Assembly: GCA_902574525.1 (NCBI GenBank) | Contig: CACGNQ010000001.1 | Coordinates: forward strand, 62,001 to 126,000 | Source: an uncultured Pelagibacteraceae bacterium | Lineage (GTDB): Bacteria; Pseudomonadota; Alphaproteobacteria; Pelagibacterales; Pelagibacteraceae | Reading direction: 5' to 3' | Length of the DNA stretch: 64,000 nt | Shown: positions 49,962 through 59,348 of the stretch, in pieces | Layout: each line of letters begins with the position of its first letter | Position numbering within the stretch: position 1 is the stretch's first letter | The notes under the pieces: generated by a model | Told to the model about the DNA's origin: nothing | The model's database searches: none | The model's input: the letters and a program-made list of their open reading frames with translations, nothing else | Made by a program: the position numbers and the translations under genes

Positions 49962-52301
49962 ATGAGCATTGAATTACTTAAAATCAAAGAACCCGGACTG
50001 AATGTTCTGCCACCTGGAGTTGAAAGATATATTGTTAATGGCGGTGGACTTACTGGAATTCAAATATTACCTGATGATGAAATTGAAATTATAAATAATG
50101 AGGGAAATCAAATTTGTGAAATTGCGGTTTTTAATAAGGATGGGAAATCAGATCTTTCATTGTTAAGCTTAAAAGAAGTAAAAGATAACTCAGAAATAAA
50201 AAAAATTTTATCTACAAAAGATGAAAGCTCCAGGATTGCAGCTTATCAACTTAAAAAAAGAAACCTAGATATTAAAAATTCAAAATCTTCTATTGTGTTT
50301 GATAAAGATACAACTTGGGGAGACAAATTAAACTTCAAGTCAAAAGACAAGTGTTATTGTATTTTTGCAGCACCTGGACCCTCAATGTTGATACATGAGC
50401 AAAATCCACCAACTGATCTTACAATTTTTATTAAAAGATCAAATATAATAAACGACAAAGAACATTCTATAATCCCTGATCCTGTGTTTGATCCTTTAAA
50501 TGAAACAAATATAGATAAACAAACAGCAATATCTTTTGAAGTAAAAGAGGGAGATTATATTCAAATTATCTGTCCTACTGGGAGACAATGCTCGGACTTT
50601 GTTGCTTTTGATACTGCAAAACTTGAGAAAGGTATAGAGAAAGGACTTGATTGGCAAACAACCAGAACATTTATGGGTAATACTTTTCCAGGACCTGGTT
50701 TATACTCAAAATTCTATGACACAGACCATGAGCCTTTGGTTGAAGTGGTAAGAGACACAGTTGGAAGACATGATACTTTTAATTTAGCTTGTACTGCAAA
50801 ATATTATGAAGATGCAGGATATTTTGGTCACCCGAACTGTTCGGATAACTTAACTGGTTCTATGCAAAAATATGGGGTTCAAAAACAAAAAGGTTGGCAT
50901 GCTATTAATCTTTTTTTTAATACTTCAGCAGGTGGACAAAACACTGTTCTTTCGGATGAATCTTACGCAAGACCTGGGGATTACGTAATAATGAAAGCTC
51001 TTAAAGATTTAACTTGCGGAACATCCGCTTGTCCTAGTGATATCGATCCATGTAATTCGTGGAATCCTACAAATATATTTGTTAGAACTTATGATAAAAA
51101 TAAAGAATTTACTAAATCTTTTGCTTTTAGGATGAAAACAGACTCGGAACCAAAGTTGACAAAAAATACTGGTTTTTATGAGAGGACTTCAAAACTTACA
51201 AGAAACTTTGTAGATGCGCGAGGTTACTGGCTACCAAATGATTACACTAAACATGGTGTTACAAATGAATACACAGCATGTAGAGAAAAGGCGGTAATAA
51301 TAGATTTATCATCATTAAGAAAATTTGAAATATTAGGACCTGATGCTGAAGAGTTAATGAATTATACCTTAACAAGAAACGTAAAAAAACTGTCAGTTGG
51401 TCAAATTGTTTATTCATCAATGTGCTATGAAAACGGTTTAATGTTTGATGATGGTACACTTTTAAAAATGAGTGACCATGGATTTAGATGGATTTGTGGT
51501 GATGAATATGCAGGTGAATGGTTAAAAGAACAAGCTAAAAAAAAGAAATTTAAAGTAAGAATAAAAAATTCTAGTGATCAAATAAGTAATATTTCACTAC
51601 AAGGTCCAAATAGCAGAAAAATCTTAGAAAAATTTGTATGGACACCACCAACCCAACCAAAAATATCAGAATTACAGTGGTTCAGATTTACAATATGTAG
51701 AGTAAAAGAATTAAGCGGAACACCTTTATTAATTTCAAGGACAGGATACACAGGAGAATTAGGTTATGAAATTTGGTGTCACCCATCTGATGCTCCAAAA
51801 GTTTGGGATGTGGTCATGAATGCTGGTAAAGATGAAGGTTTAATACCAGCAGGATTTGGTGCACTAGATCTTCTTAGAATTGAGGCTGGTCTCATATTGT
51901 TTGGAAATGAATTTGATGGACAGACTGATCCTTTTGAAGCTGGGGTTGGTTTTACTGTCCCATTGAAAACAAAAAAAGAAGATTTTATTGGTAAAGATAT
52001 TTTAATTAAAAGAAAAGAAAATCCACAAAAAAAATTGGTTGGCCTTGAACTTGCCGGAAAAGAAAAAGCTAATCACGGTGATTGCGTTCATATTGGAAGA
52101 TCACAAGTGGGTGTTATCACTAGTGGATGTATTTCACCCACTTTGAATAAAAACATTGCTCTTTGTAGAATTGATGTAGATCATTCAGAATTAGGAAAAG
52201 AAGTCGAGGTAGGAAAAATCGATGGACATCAAAAACGAATACCAGCAAAAATAGTTCCTTTTCCACACTACGATCCACAAAAATTAAGAGTAAAATCTTA
52301 A
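49962..52301 (+). CDS. tdm: Trimethylamine N-oxide demethylase (DUF1989-GcvT fusion)
   Basis: The track begins at TTG; ATG at 49962 is preferred, giving 779 aa. The region to about 185 precedes a DUF1989 (urea carboxylase-associated) domain, about residues 190-375, with CPTGRQCSDFVAFD and the Cys-containing LTCGTSACPSDIDPC, which holds the metal. A GCV_T domain follows (about 420-690: SSLRKFEILGPDAEELM, SLQGPNSRKIL, SRTGYTGELGYEI) with its C-terminal barrel. This fusion is the architecture of Tdm, which splits TMAO to dimethylamine and formaldehyde and passes the latter to THF. It adjoins a TmoX-like gene. Confidence 0.85.
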   Translation: MSIELLKIKEPGLNVLPPGVERYIVNGGGLTGIQILPDDEIEIINNEGNQICEIAVFNKDGKSDLSLLSLKEVKDNSEIKKILSTKDESSRIAAYQLKKRNLDIKNSKSSIVFDKDTTWGDKLNFKSKDKCYCIFAAPGPSMLIHEQNPPTDLTIFIKRSNIINDKEHSIIPDPVFDPLNETNIDKQTAISFEVKEGDYIQIICPTGRQCSDFVAFDTAKLEKGIEKGLDWQTTRTFMGNTFPGPGLYSKFYDTDHEPLVEVVRDTVGRHDTFNLACTAKYYEDAGYFGHPNCSDNLTGSMQKYGVQKQKGWHAINLFFNTSAGGQNTVLSDESYARPGDYVIMKALKDLTCGTSACPSDIDPCNSWNPTNIFVRTYDKNKEFTKSFAFRMKTDSEPKLTKNTGFYERTSKLTRNFVDARGYWLPNDYTKHGVTNEYTACREKAVIIDLSSLRKFEILGPDAEELMNYTLTRNVKKLSVGQIVYSSMCYENGLMFDDGTLLKMSDHGFRWICGDEYAGEWLKEQAKKKKFKVRIKNSSDQISNISLQGPNSRKILEKFVWTPPTQPKISELQWFRFTICRVKELSGTPLLISRTGYTGELGYEIWCHPSDAPKVWDVVMNAGKDEGLIPAGFGALDLLRIEAGLILFGNEFDGQTDPFEAGVGFTVPLKTKKEDFIGKDILIKRKENPQKKLVGLELAGKEKANHGDCVHIGRSQVGVITSGCISPTLNKNIALCRIDVDHSELGKEVEVGKIDGHQKRIPAKIVPFPHYDPQKLRVKS

Positions 52302-52651
52302 TGACAAAATCGACTAAAGATCTTCTTGGATTTTGGGAAGATCAAATGAAACAATCTCATACCTCCAGTAATTATTTTTTTCGAAAGTCACCATCACATT
52401 ACCATATGATGTTACTAGTAATGGATGCTTATAAATTTAATCAAAATTTATCTGTTGAAGAATTGAAAACAAAATTATTTAAGACGTCTAGACCTAAATC
52501 GGCACTTATTATTAACGAGGCTTGTGAAAAAGGTTTTTTTTATCTGGAAAAAACATCAAAAGACCAGAGAAAAAAGTTTATTAAACCTAGCAAATCTTTC
52601 ATTAACGAATTTAACGACTATCTAGATACCTTAAAGAATTTAAGATTTTAG
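52301..52651 (+). CDS. Small winged-helix-like protein, possible local regulator
   Basis: The 116-aa protein shares one base with the tdm stop. Residues 35-95 read like a MarR-type winged helix: HMMLLVMDAYKFNQNLSVEELKTKLF, a recognition-helix-like SRPKSALIINEACEKGFFYL, then a wing SKDQRKKFIKPSKS, which parallels the MarR xDxRxxxxxLT region. I infer a DNA-binding regulator of the methylamine locus. Sequence alone does not prove this, and a different small helical role is possible. Confidence 0.55.
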   Translation: MTKSTKDLLGFWEDQMKQSHTSSNYFFRKSPSHYHMMLLVMDAYKFNQNLSVEELKTKLFKTSRPKSALIINEACEKGFFYLEKTSKDQRKKFIKPSKSFINEFNDYLDTLKNLRF

Positions 52652-52741
52652 TCGTTAAACCTCAAATTGCAAAACTACTTCTAAAATTTATATATAAAAA
52701 AAAACATATACTTCTGTCGCAGGAAGAATAAGAATTAGTTT

Positions 52742-54067
52742 ATGTCTTTACCAACAAAAGCTAAAGTTGTTATTATTGGTGGTGGAATACACGGTCTAAG
52801 TACCGCGTGGAAGTTATCTCAAAAATATAAAAATCAAAATGATGTAATAGTTTTAGAAAAGAAAGACACTGCAGCCGGTGCAAGTGGTATTGCTTGTGGT
52901 GTTGTAAGAAATAATTATTTTCAACCAGCAATGAGAGAATTAATGGCTCACTCCGTAAGTGTTTGGGAAAGTGATCCAAAAGCTTTTAAATATAACGCTG
53001 TAGGTTATTTGCAAATATCTCCTGAAGTTATGCATAAAGATGTTGCTAGCATTTATGAGCAGCAAAAGGCTATAGGTTACGAATCTGAATTTATTGAAGG
53101 AGAAAAAGATTGTTTAAAATATATGAAAACAATTTTTGATGATTGGCAAGCGAAAGGAATAACATCTGTACTTCATGAAAAAAAAGGTGGTTATGCTTTT
53201 AATAAAGATTCAATTAAAGCTTTGGAAGCAAAAGCGAATAATAATGGAACTAATATAATAAAAGGAATAAAAGTTACTGGTTTCAAAAGGGGAAGTAATA
53301 GTAATGCAGTTACCGGTGTTGTTACAGATCAAGGAACAATTGACTGCGAGCAAGTTGTTATCGGAGCTGGACCATGGGTAAGAGATTTTTGGAATATGCT
53401 AGAGTTGCCAAAAACAACTGACATTAAAGGTAAAGACGGAAAAATGCACGAAGTTGAGATGTGGAAATATTGGTTTTTACAAGAGGGTGTGCTTGGTGTT
53501 GATAAAGATTACTTAAAAACTAATGAAGGAAAAATACCACCAGTCACACATGTGGATACTGATGCTCCTTTGTACTCAGATAAAGATGGCAAATTAATTA
53601 CAGATAAATTATGGGGAATATATTACAAGCCAGATATTGATGGGCTTGGCGTTCAAGGTGGAACATCACCTTACATTGTTGATAAGCATTTTGATAAAGT
53701 AAATATAGATCCATACGGAATTGACTCGCCAGAGTATCAAACGACAGATAAGTTTTCTGATATGTGGACTTCAGCATTAGCTCATTGTCAAAAAAGGTTT
53801 GAAGGAAAATCAAATCTTTATAGAAAAGGACCTTCCGGTGGACTGGGTTGTTTGACACCTGACTCTTTTCCAATCTTTGATCGGTTCTTTGAGAATGTTT
53901 ATATGATTGCGGATGCAAACCACGGATATAAAATGATAGGTGTTGGTCAGTTAGTTGCTGAAGAAATTATGGGCCACGAAAGTGATTTATTAAAACCTTT
54001 TAGATTCAATCGATACGCGAAAGGTGAATTGCACCCTACTTCGAACAGTCCTTTTCCTTGGAGTTAA
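52742..54067 (+). CDS. FAD-dependent amine oxidoreductase (DAO family, SoxB/DMGDH-like)
   Basis: The 441-aa protein has an N-terminal FAD site AKVVIIGGGIHGLSTAWKL (about residues 8-26), then AAGASGIACGVVRNNYF, resembling sarcosine-oxidase beta and dimethylglycine dehydrogenase. The C-terminal segment GGLGCLTPDSFPIFDR...ADANHGYKMIGVGQLVAEEI binds FAD. A middle insert (about residues 220-300, charged) is longer than in SoxB. No GcvT domain is attached, unlike DMGDH. It sits between tdm and the mgs/gmaS genes, so a secondary amine such as dimethylamine, dimethylglycine or an N-methylated amino acid is a reasonable substrate guess. Confidence 0.78.
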   Translation: MSLPTKAKVVIIGGGIHGLSTAWKLSQKYKNQNDVIVLEKKDTAAGASGIACGVVRNNYFQPAMRELMAHSVSVWESDPKAFKYNAVGYLQISPEVMHKDVASIYEQQKAIGYESEFIEGEKDCLKYMKTIFDDWQAKGITSVLHEKKGGYAFNKDSIKALEAKANNNGTNIIKGIKVTGFKRGSNSNAVTGVVTDQGTIDCEQVVIGAGPWVRDFWNMLELPKTTDIKGKDGKMHEVEMWKYWFLQEGVLGVDKDYLKTNEGKIPPVTHVDTDAPLYSDKDGKLITDKLWGIYYKPDIDGLGVQGGTSPYIVDKHFDKVNIDPYGIDSPEYQTTDKFSDMWTSALAHCQKRFEGKSNLYRKGPSGGLGCLTPDSFPIFDRFFENVYMIADANHGYKMIGVGQLVAEEIMGHESDLLKPFRFNRYAKGELHPTSNSPFPWS

Positions 54068-54139
54068 ACTAACTTTATGGACACAAAACTAAATATCCGG
54101 TACTTTTATTAAATAAAAATTCTTTGATAAGGGGGAAAA

Positions 54140-55609
54140 ATGACTGATCTAGAAAAACATGTAAATCAACCTGGTAGAGCAAAGCTAGTTAAAAATGTTA
54201 GAGAAAAAATTAATGAATTAGGAATAACATATATATATTTTCAATTTATCTCCGTGACTGGAAGAGTGGTTGGAAAAGGAATACCTGCTGATCATTGGGA
54301 AAGAACAGCTGAAAAAGGATTTCAATTAGTTTATGGGGCAACTGCAAATTTATTTTTAGATCGACATAATAATTACATTGGTTACGGTCCAGAAGCTATG
54401 GAACTAGTAGGTATACCTGATCCTGAAACATTTGTTCAATTGCCTTGGGACAAAAGAGTTGGAAGAGTATTTTGTACTTGTTTTAGAAACAGAGAAGAAA
54501 GAAAAAATCCTGGTGGTCATTTAACTTCTGACTGCAGAGGTAATCTAAGGATTTTTAGCGACGAATTTAAAGATAAACATGGATTAGAGCTAAGAGTTGG
54601 TACTGAACCTGAGATGATGTGGTTAACAAAAAATGATGATGGATCACCGACAGGTAAAGGCTTTTCTAAGCCATTTTGCTATCATATTGATCAATTTGAG
54701 TCATTACGACCAGTATTTATGAAAGTTATAGAATACTCTAAAGCTATGGGACTTGATATGATTCAAGGAGACCATGAAGATGCGCCAGGTCAACTAGAAC
54801 TAAATTGGACCTATGACAACGTTTTAAGAAATGCTGACAGACTTTCAACATATAGACAAATATGTGCTCAAGTTGCCCGTGAAAACGGATTAATTGCTTG
54901 CTTTATGACTAAACCTTTTATGGGAGTATCTGCTAGCGGATGCCATACAAACATGTCTTTATGGAAGGGTGGAAAAACCTCAGTTAATAAATTAGGGAAT
55001 AAAAAACTACCAGGTGTCGATGAGGTATTTAGCTATGTATCTGGTGGAACTAATACTTTCATGCCTGATACAAAAGATCCTCAATTACCTGGTAAAATTG
55101 GATTACAATCTATCGCAGGAATAATGAAACACTTGCCGGCATTAACAGCATTAGGATCTTCAACGGTAAATTCATACAGAAGACTTTGGGATCAGGGTTT
55201 TTGGGCTCCGGTATATGCCGACTGGGGATACCAAAATAGAACTTGTGGATTAAGAGTTTCTGCTCCTGGTAGGTTTGAATATAGATCGGTTGACTCTATG
55301 CACAATCCTTATCTTCTTGGTGCAGCATTATTGAAAGCATGTGATGAGGGTATATCTAAAAAAATGAAACCTTCAGCGCCAGAGTCTAGAAATATTTATG
55401 AAGCGCAAAAAGCAGGTAAGGATGTGAAAAAACTTCCTTTAAGCTTAGGTGAGGCTCTTGAAAGATTGTCAGAAGATGAAGTTATAAAATCTGCTTTACC
55501 TGATGAAATGTACAAAGTCTTTCATTGGTATAAGAATGACGAGTGGGAAAAATTTTTAGGGGCAACTACGCAATGGGATCTAGATACTTATTTAGATTGT
55601 TTGCCGTAA
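54140..55609 (+). CDS. Glutamine synthetase-family protein (GlnT-like)
   Basis: The 489-aa protein has the GS catalytic domain: GLELRVGTEPEMMW near residue 151 (metal Glu), the QGDHEDAPGQLELNW near 214, CHTNMSLW near 273 (ammonia/glutamate site), NSYRRL near 347, and the RFEYRSVDSMHNPYL near 382. A GGGGA-like ribosome site (AAGGGGGAAAA) precedes it. It is distinct from the GmaS-like protein at 61212. Standing just before mgsABC, it may supply glutamine or make a gamma-glutamyl amide. Gene order suggests linkage with the methylamine pathway; the amine used is unknown. Confidence 0.8.
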   Translation: MTDLEKHVNQPGRAKLVKNVREKINELGITYIYFQFISVTGRVVGKGIPADHWERTAEKGFQLVYGATANLFLDRHNNYIGYGPEAMELVGIPDPETFVQLPWDKRVGRVFCTCFRNREERKNPGGHLTSDCRGNLRIFSDEFKDKHGLELRVGTEPEMMWLTKNDDGSPTGKGFSKPFCYHIDQFESLRPVFMKVIEYSKAMGLDMIQGDHEDAPGQLELNWTYDNVLRNADRLSTYRQICAQVARENGLIACFMTKPFMGVSASGCHTNMSLWKGGKTSVNKLGNKKLPGVDEVFSYVSGGTNTFMPDTKDPQLPGKIGLQSIAGIMKHLPALTALGSSTVNSYRRLWDQGFWAPVYADWGYQNRTCGLRVSAPGRFEYRSVDSMHNPYLLGAALLKACDEGISKKMKPSAPESRNIYEAQKAGKDVKKLPLSLGEALERLSEDEVIKSALPDEMYKVFHWYKNDEWEKFLGATTQWDLDTYLDCLP

Positions 55610-55626
55610 TATAAAAGGGAAAAAAT

Positions 55627-56568
55627 ATGTGTGGAATTGCAGGATTAATTCATAGAGGAAAATCTTCAAACGTAGGTTCTGAATTACAACATATGCTTCA
55701 AGCTTTAAAGCATAGAGGACCGGATTCTACTGGATATGCTTTATACGCTGAAAACGATGGTCAAAACTTTATAATGAGATTTAAAGTTGGAGAAAATGTA
55801 GGAGAAGGAAGTACATCTGTAAATGAAGACGCAAGTGTTTATGATAAAAGAAAAAAACTTGTTGATAATATGCTTACCGAGTTAGGGGCTAAGGTATTAA
55901 AAGAAGATCGTTTAACTCCTTATTCTTTTAGATATGAAATGCAATTTAACAACGATCTGATGGAATTCTCAAAAAAAATTGAGAGCATAGAAAGTGTTGA
56001 AATTCTCTCGATTGGAAAATCTTTAGAATTAATTAAAGACTTGGGTGATGCGGAAACAGTTTCAGAAAGATATGGTCTAGGAAATGTAAAAGGCACTCAT
56101 GCTATTGGTCATGCTAGAATGGCAACCGAGTCTGGGGTTGATATAAAGTCTGCTCACCCTTTTTGGGGCTACCCTTTTAGTGATGTATCGGTAGTTCATA
56201 ATGGTCAATTAACTAACTACTGGAATAATAGAAGACTTTTAGAAAACAAAGGAATGAGGTTTATGTCAGAATGTGACTCTGAACTAATCGCTGTTTATCT
56301 TGCAGAAAAAATGAGGAATGGAGCAACTTTAGAAGAAGGCATGAAAGACTCTCTAGCTGGTCTTGATGGAGTATTTACATACTTTGTTGCAACAAAAGAT
56401 TCTTTAGGTATGGCAAAAGATACCATGGCTGCTAAGCCATTAGTGCTTTATGAGTCTGATGATTTAGTTGCAATGGGTTCTGAGGAGATAGCAATTAGAT
56501 CAATATTACCACAGGAAATAGACACTTATGATCCTTTTGATGGAGAAGTAAAAGTATGGCAAATTTAA
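55627..56568 (+). CDS. mgsA: N-methylglutamate synthase subunit A (class II amidotransferase, GlxB-type)
   Basis: The 313-aa protein starts MCGIAGLIHRGK, giving the N-terminal nucleophile Cys2 of class II glutamine amidotransferases. It has KHRGPDSTGYAL near residue 30, GHARMATESG near 155 and SVVHNGQLTNYW near 187. It is the amidotransferase part of the glutamate-synthase-like N-methylglutamate synthase (also named glxB). It overlaps the next gene by 13 nt. Identity as mgs rather than another GlxBCD function rests on the nearby gmaS, tdm and amt. Confidence 0.85.
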   Translation: MCGIAGLIHRGKSSNVGSELQHMLQALKHRGPDSTGYALYAENDGQNFIMRFKVGENVGEGSTSVNEDASVYDKRKKLVDNMLTELGAKVLKEDRLTPYSFRYEMQFNNDLMEFSKKIESIESVEILSIGKSLELIKDLGDAETVSERYGLGNVKGTHAIGHARMATESGVDIKSAHPFWGYPFSDVSVVHNGQLTNYWNNRRLLENKGMRFMSECDSELIAVYLAEKMRNGATLEEGMKDSLAGLDGVFTYFVATKDSLGMAKDTMAAKPLVLYESDDLVAMGSEEIAIRSILPQEIDTYDPFDGEVKVWQI

Positions 56569-57410
56569 AAACGAGCGAAAAAAAAACTAAAGCACAGTCA
56601 ATGGGTCTTCACAGCGAAGTCCTGACTGGAAAAACTCAACAAAAATTTTTTAATCCAGATGAAGCTGAAAACTTTTTTTATTGGGGAGCCTACGATGTTG
56701 ATTTTAACAAAAGAACTGATCTAGATGTTAAAGATATGGACTGCAAGGAAGCAAATAGAAATATCGATGAACTAATGAGTCAAGGTTATGGTACAATTGT
56801 AATAAAAAATCCTCAAGGAAAACACAGTTTGGGCGTGGGTATTTTAAATAAATTAAATTTAATTTTTGAAGGTAGCTTAGGTTATTTTGGAGTTGGCTCG
56901 ATTGATGGTCCAATGGTTAGAGTAAATGGACGAGTTGGTTGGTCATGTGCAGAGAACATGATGGCTGGTAAAGTGGTTATAGAAAAAAATGCAGGATCTT
57001 GCTTTGGAGCAGCTATAAGAGGTGGAGATTTAATTTGCAAAGGAATGGTAGGAGCTCGTACTGGAATTGACCAAAAAGGGGGCACTATTATTGTTGGTGG
57101 AGATGCTGGTGCTTTTACAGGGTTTATGATGCAAAGAGGTAGAATAATAATTTTAGGAGATGTGGGTATAAATCTTGGAGACTCAATGTACGATGGAACC
57201 ATATATGTTGGTGGAAAAATTGGTTCATTTGGCAGTGACGCGGTTGAGTCACCTATGACAAAAAGTGACATAGATTGGTTGAAGAGAAAACTTAAAGTAG
57301 CAGAACTTGGTGAAAATTTCGATGTTTCAAAAATGACAAAAGTTGTTTCTGGTAAAAAACTTTGGAATTACGACGCACTAGAACCGACTGAAAAAAAAGG
57401 AGCTATATAA
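56556..57410 (+). CDS. mgsB: N-methylglutamate synthase subunit B (GXGXG domain, GlxC-type)
   Basis: The 284-aa protein is a right-handed beta-helix GXGXG domain like the C-terminal domain of glutamate synthase. It shows regularly spaced Gly-rich turns from about residue 105 to 230 (GYFGVGSIDGPMVRVNG, AGSCFGAAIRGGDLI, GARTGIDQKGGTIIVGGDAGA). It is structural and helps form the channel between subunits. It overlaps mgsA by 13 nt and shares one base with mgsC. Confidence 0.87.
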   Translation: MANLKTSEKKTKAQSMGLHSEVLTGKTQQKFFNPDEAENFFYWGAYDVDFNKRTDLDVKDMDCKEANRNIDELMSQGYGTIVIKNPQGKHSLGVGILNKLNLIFEGSLGYFGVGSIDGPMVRVNGRVGWSCAENMMAGKVVIEKNAGSCFGAAIRGGDLICKGMVGARTGIDQKGGTIIVGGDAGAFTGFMMQRGRIIILGDVGINLGDSMYDGTIYVGGKIGSFGSDAVESPMTKSDIDWLKRKLKVAELGENFDVSKMTKVVSGKKLWNYDALEPTEKKGAI

Positions 57411-58801
57411 TGGCAAAGAAAAAAAATGGTAAAAATGGTAATTCAAATGGAAACACCAAAAGTGAATTTGCAAAAAGAAATAAAAGTTTATTAGGTTATA
57501 ACTCTATCTTTACACCTGAAGTTATTGACGATATTCATATAAAGGCACAACTAGGAAGATACAGAATGCGTGGTATGGCATTGATGAAAAAAATCCCAAC
57601 GTTTGATGATTTAGTGTTTTTACCTGGAACGTTAACGAGATTTGTAATCGAGGGATACAGAGAAAAATGTGAAACAAAAACTGTAATTGGACCAAGATGT
57701 GAAAACCCAATCGAATTAGATATACCTGTTTACATTACTGGTATGAGTTTTGGAGCCCTTTCGTATGAAGCTAAAACTGCTTTAGCAAGAGGAGCAACTA
57801 TGGCAGGTAGCGCGACATGTTCAGGTGAAGGTGGTATGATACCTGACGAAAGAAGATATTCTGAAAAATGGTACTACCAATGTATTCAATCAAGATATGG
57901 ATTTAATCCTCATCACGCACAACTAGCTGATGGAATTGAAGTCTTTATAGGCCAAGGTCAAAAAGTTGGTATGGGTGGACACTTGATGGGACAGAAAGTA
58001 ACTGATCAAGTGGCTGAAATGAGATCTTTGCCAGCTGGTATAGATCAAAGATCACCTGCAAGACATCCTGATTGGCTTGGTCCGGATGATCTATCTTTAA
58101 AAGTCGCAGAACTTAGAGAACTTACAAAAAATAAAGTTCCAATTCAGTTAAAGCTTGGTGCTGCTAAAGTATATGATGATGTTCGAATGGCTGCTAAATG
58201 CGATCCTGACTCAATTTATCTTGACGGTATGGAGGGATCAACTGGAGCTGGACCACATATTGCAGCAGCAAATACAGGAATACCAGGTATAGCAGCAATA
58301 AGAGAAGCTAGAAGAGCTATAGATGATGTAGGTAAAACAGGAAAAGTAACACTCATTTACGCAGGTGGAGTTAGAGACGGTGCGGATATGGCAAAAGCAC
58401 TAGCACTTGGGGCTGACGCAATTGCAATAGGTACTGGTGCAATGATAGCACTAAATTGTAATAAAGAAATACCTGAATCTAACTTTGAAAAGGAAATGGG
58501 AGTTCCTGCTGGTCACTGTTATCATTGTCATACAGGTCGTTGTCCTGTTGGAGTTGCAACACAAGATCCTAAATTAAGAAAAAGATTGAACCCTGATGAA
58601 GCTGCTTTGAGAGTATATAATTATTTACACACAATGACTTTAGAAGCACAATTATTGGCAAGGGCTTGTGGTAAAACTAATATTCATTCATTAGAACCTG
58701 AAGATATGGCTGCTTTAACAATGGAAGCGTCTGCTTTAGCAAAGGTTCCATTATCCGGTACAAATCATACTGTTGGAGTTGACGATTTCCACAAAATTTA
58801 A
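57410..58801 (+). CDS. mgsC: N-methylglutamate synthase subunit C (FMN, Fe-S, GlxD-type)
   Basis: The 463-aa protein is the FMN-binding glutamate synthase core. It has MSFGALSYEAKTALARGA near residue 112, SGEGGMIPDERRYSEK near 138, GMEGSTGAGPHIAA near 275 and an Fe-S-binding HCYHCHTGRCPVGVATQDP near 365-383. An Asn/Gly/Lys-rich N-terminus precedes the domain. It reduces the imine made from 2-oxoglutarate and methylamine (or ammonia) after transfer from the MgsA site. Its close relatives include GltB and GlxD; mgs identity follows from the operon. Confidence 0.88.
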   Translation: MAKKKNGKNGNSNGNTKSEFAKRNKSLLGYNSIFTPEVIDDIHIKAQLGRYRMRGMALMKKIPTFDDLVFLPGTLTRFVIEGYREKCETKTVIGPRCENPIELDIPVYITGMSFGALSYEAKTALARGATMAGSATCSGEGGMIPDERRYSEKWYYQCIQSRYGFNPHHAQLADGIEVFIGQGQKVGMGGHLMGQKVTDQVAEMRSLPAGIDQRSPARHPDWLGPDDLSLKVAELRELTKNKVPIQLKLGAAKVYDDVRMAAKCDPDSIYLDGMEGSTGAGPHIAAANTGIPGIAAIREARRAIDDVGKTGKVTLIYAGGVRDGADMAKALALGADAIAIGTGAMIALNCNKEIPESNFEKEMGVPAGHCYHCHTGRCPVGVATQDPKLRKRLNPDEAALRVYNYLHTMTLEAQLLARACGKTNIHSLEPEDMAALTMEASALAKVPLSGTNHTVGVDDFHKI

Positions 58802-58803
58802 AA

Positions 58804-59211
58804 ATGGGAAAAAAAAAGAAAAATAAAAAAAAGATTAAAGATGGTAAAGGTCAACTAGGAAAGAAAAAAGAGACCGCTAGAGAAAAAATGATCGGTCAGA
58901 CTATTGGTTACAGATATGATGTAAACTTACTGCCTGATTATTCAAGACTAACTCCATTCTTGAAAAAATACATCGATGCAATGGGTTGGGATGATTTAAA
59001 CTGGCTTGAGGATGTTCATATGGGATATGAAGAAGATCGACCAGCGGTTTTTGACAGAAATGCAAATGGATGGGTAACCATACCTAAAAAAATTAAACTT
59101 CCCAATAATCAACAGGATCGAGATATGATTGCAAGAGAACTTTTAGTTAAATTTCAAATGTCACCTAATCATCCGTTGGTTGATCTTAAAAAAGCTTATA
59201 GAAAATTTTAA
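58804..59211 (+). CDS. Hypothetical protein following mgsC
   Basis: The 135-aa protein starts 2 nt after mgsC. Residues 1-30 are nearly all Lys, Gly and Asn (KKKKNKKKIKDGKG), then comes a globular part with aromatic and acidic residues (YRYDVNLLPDYSRLTPFLKKYIDAMGWDDLNWLEDV). No domain is recognised, and no signal or membrane segment is seen. Its location suggests an accessory or assembly protein of the N-methylglutamate synthase. That is inference. Confidence 0.6.
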   Translation: MGKKKKNKKKIKDGKGQLGKKKETAREKMIGQTIGYRYDVNLLPDYSRLTPFLKKYIDAMGWDDLNWLEDVHMGYEEDRPAVFDRNANGWVTIPKKIKLPNNQQDRDMIARELLVKFQMSPNHPLVDLKKAYRKF

Positions 59212-59321
59212 GAATCTAAATAAAATTTCATCTACTTCAGGTTGTTTTTAATTTTGTAAATTGTGTTCGATCTAGGTTTTTAAGCATTGTACTAACCATT
59301 CCATTAAATAATATATTAGTA

Positions 59322-59337
59322 ATTTGTTATAACAAAT
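59322..59337. promoter_or_regulatory. Perfect 16-bp palindrome ahead of amt
   Basis: ATTTGTTATAACAAAT is a perfect inverted repeat with no spacer, ending at the GGAGG ribosome site of amt (start 59349). A palindrome with no loop space is more suited to a dimeric DNA-binding protein than to RNA folding. It lies inside a 137-base gap that otherwise shows only AT-rich sequence. Confidence 0.4.
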
Positions 59338-59348
59338 GGAGGTTTGAA

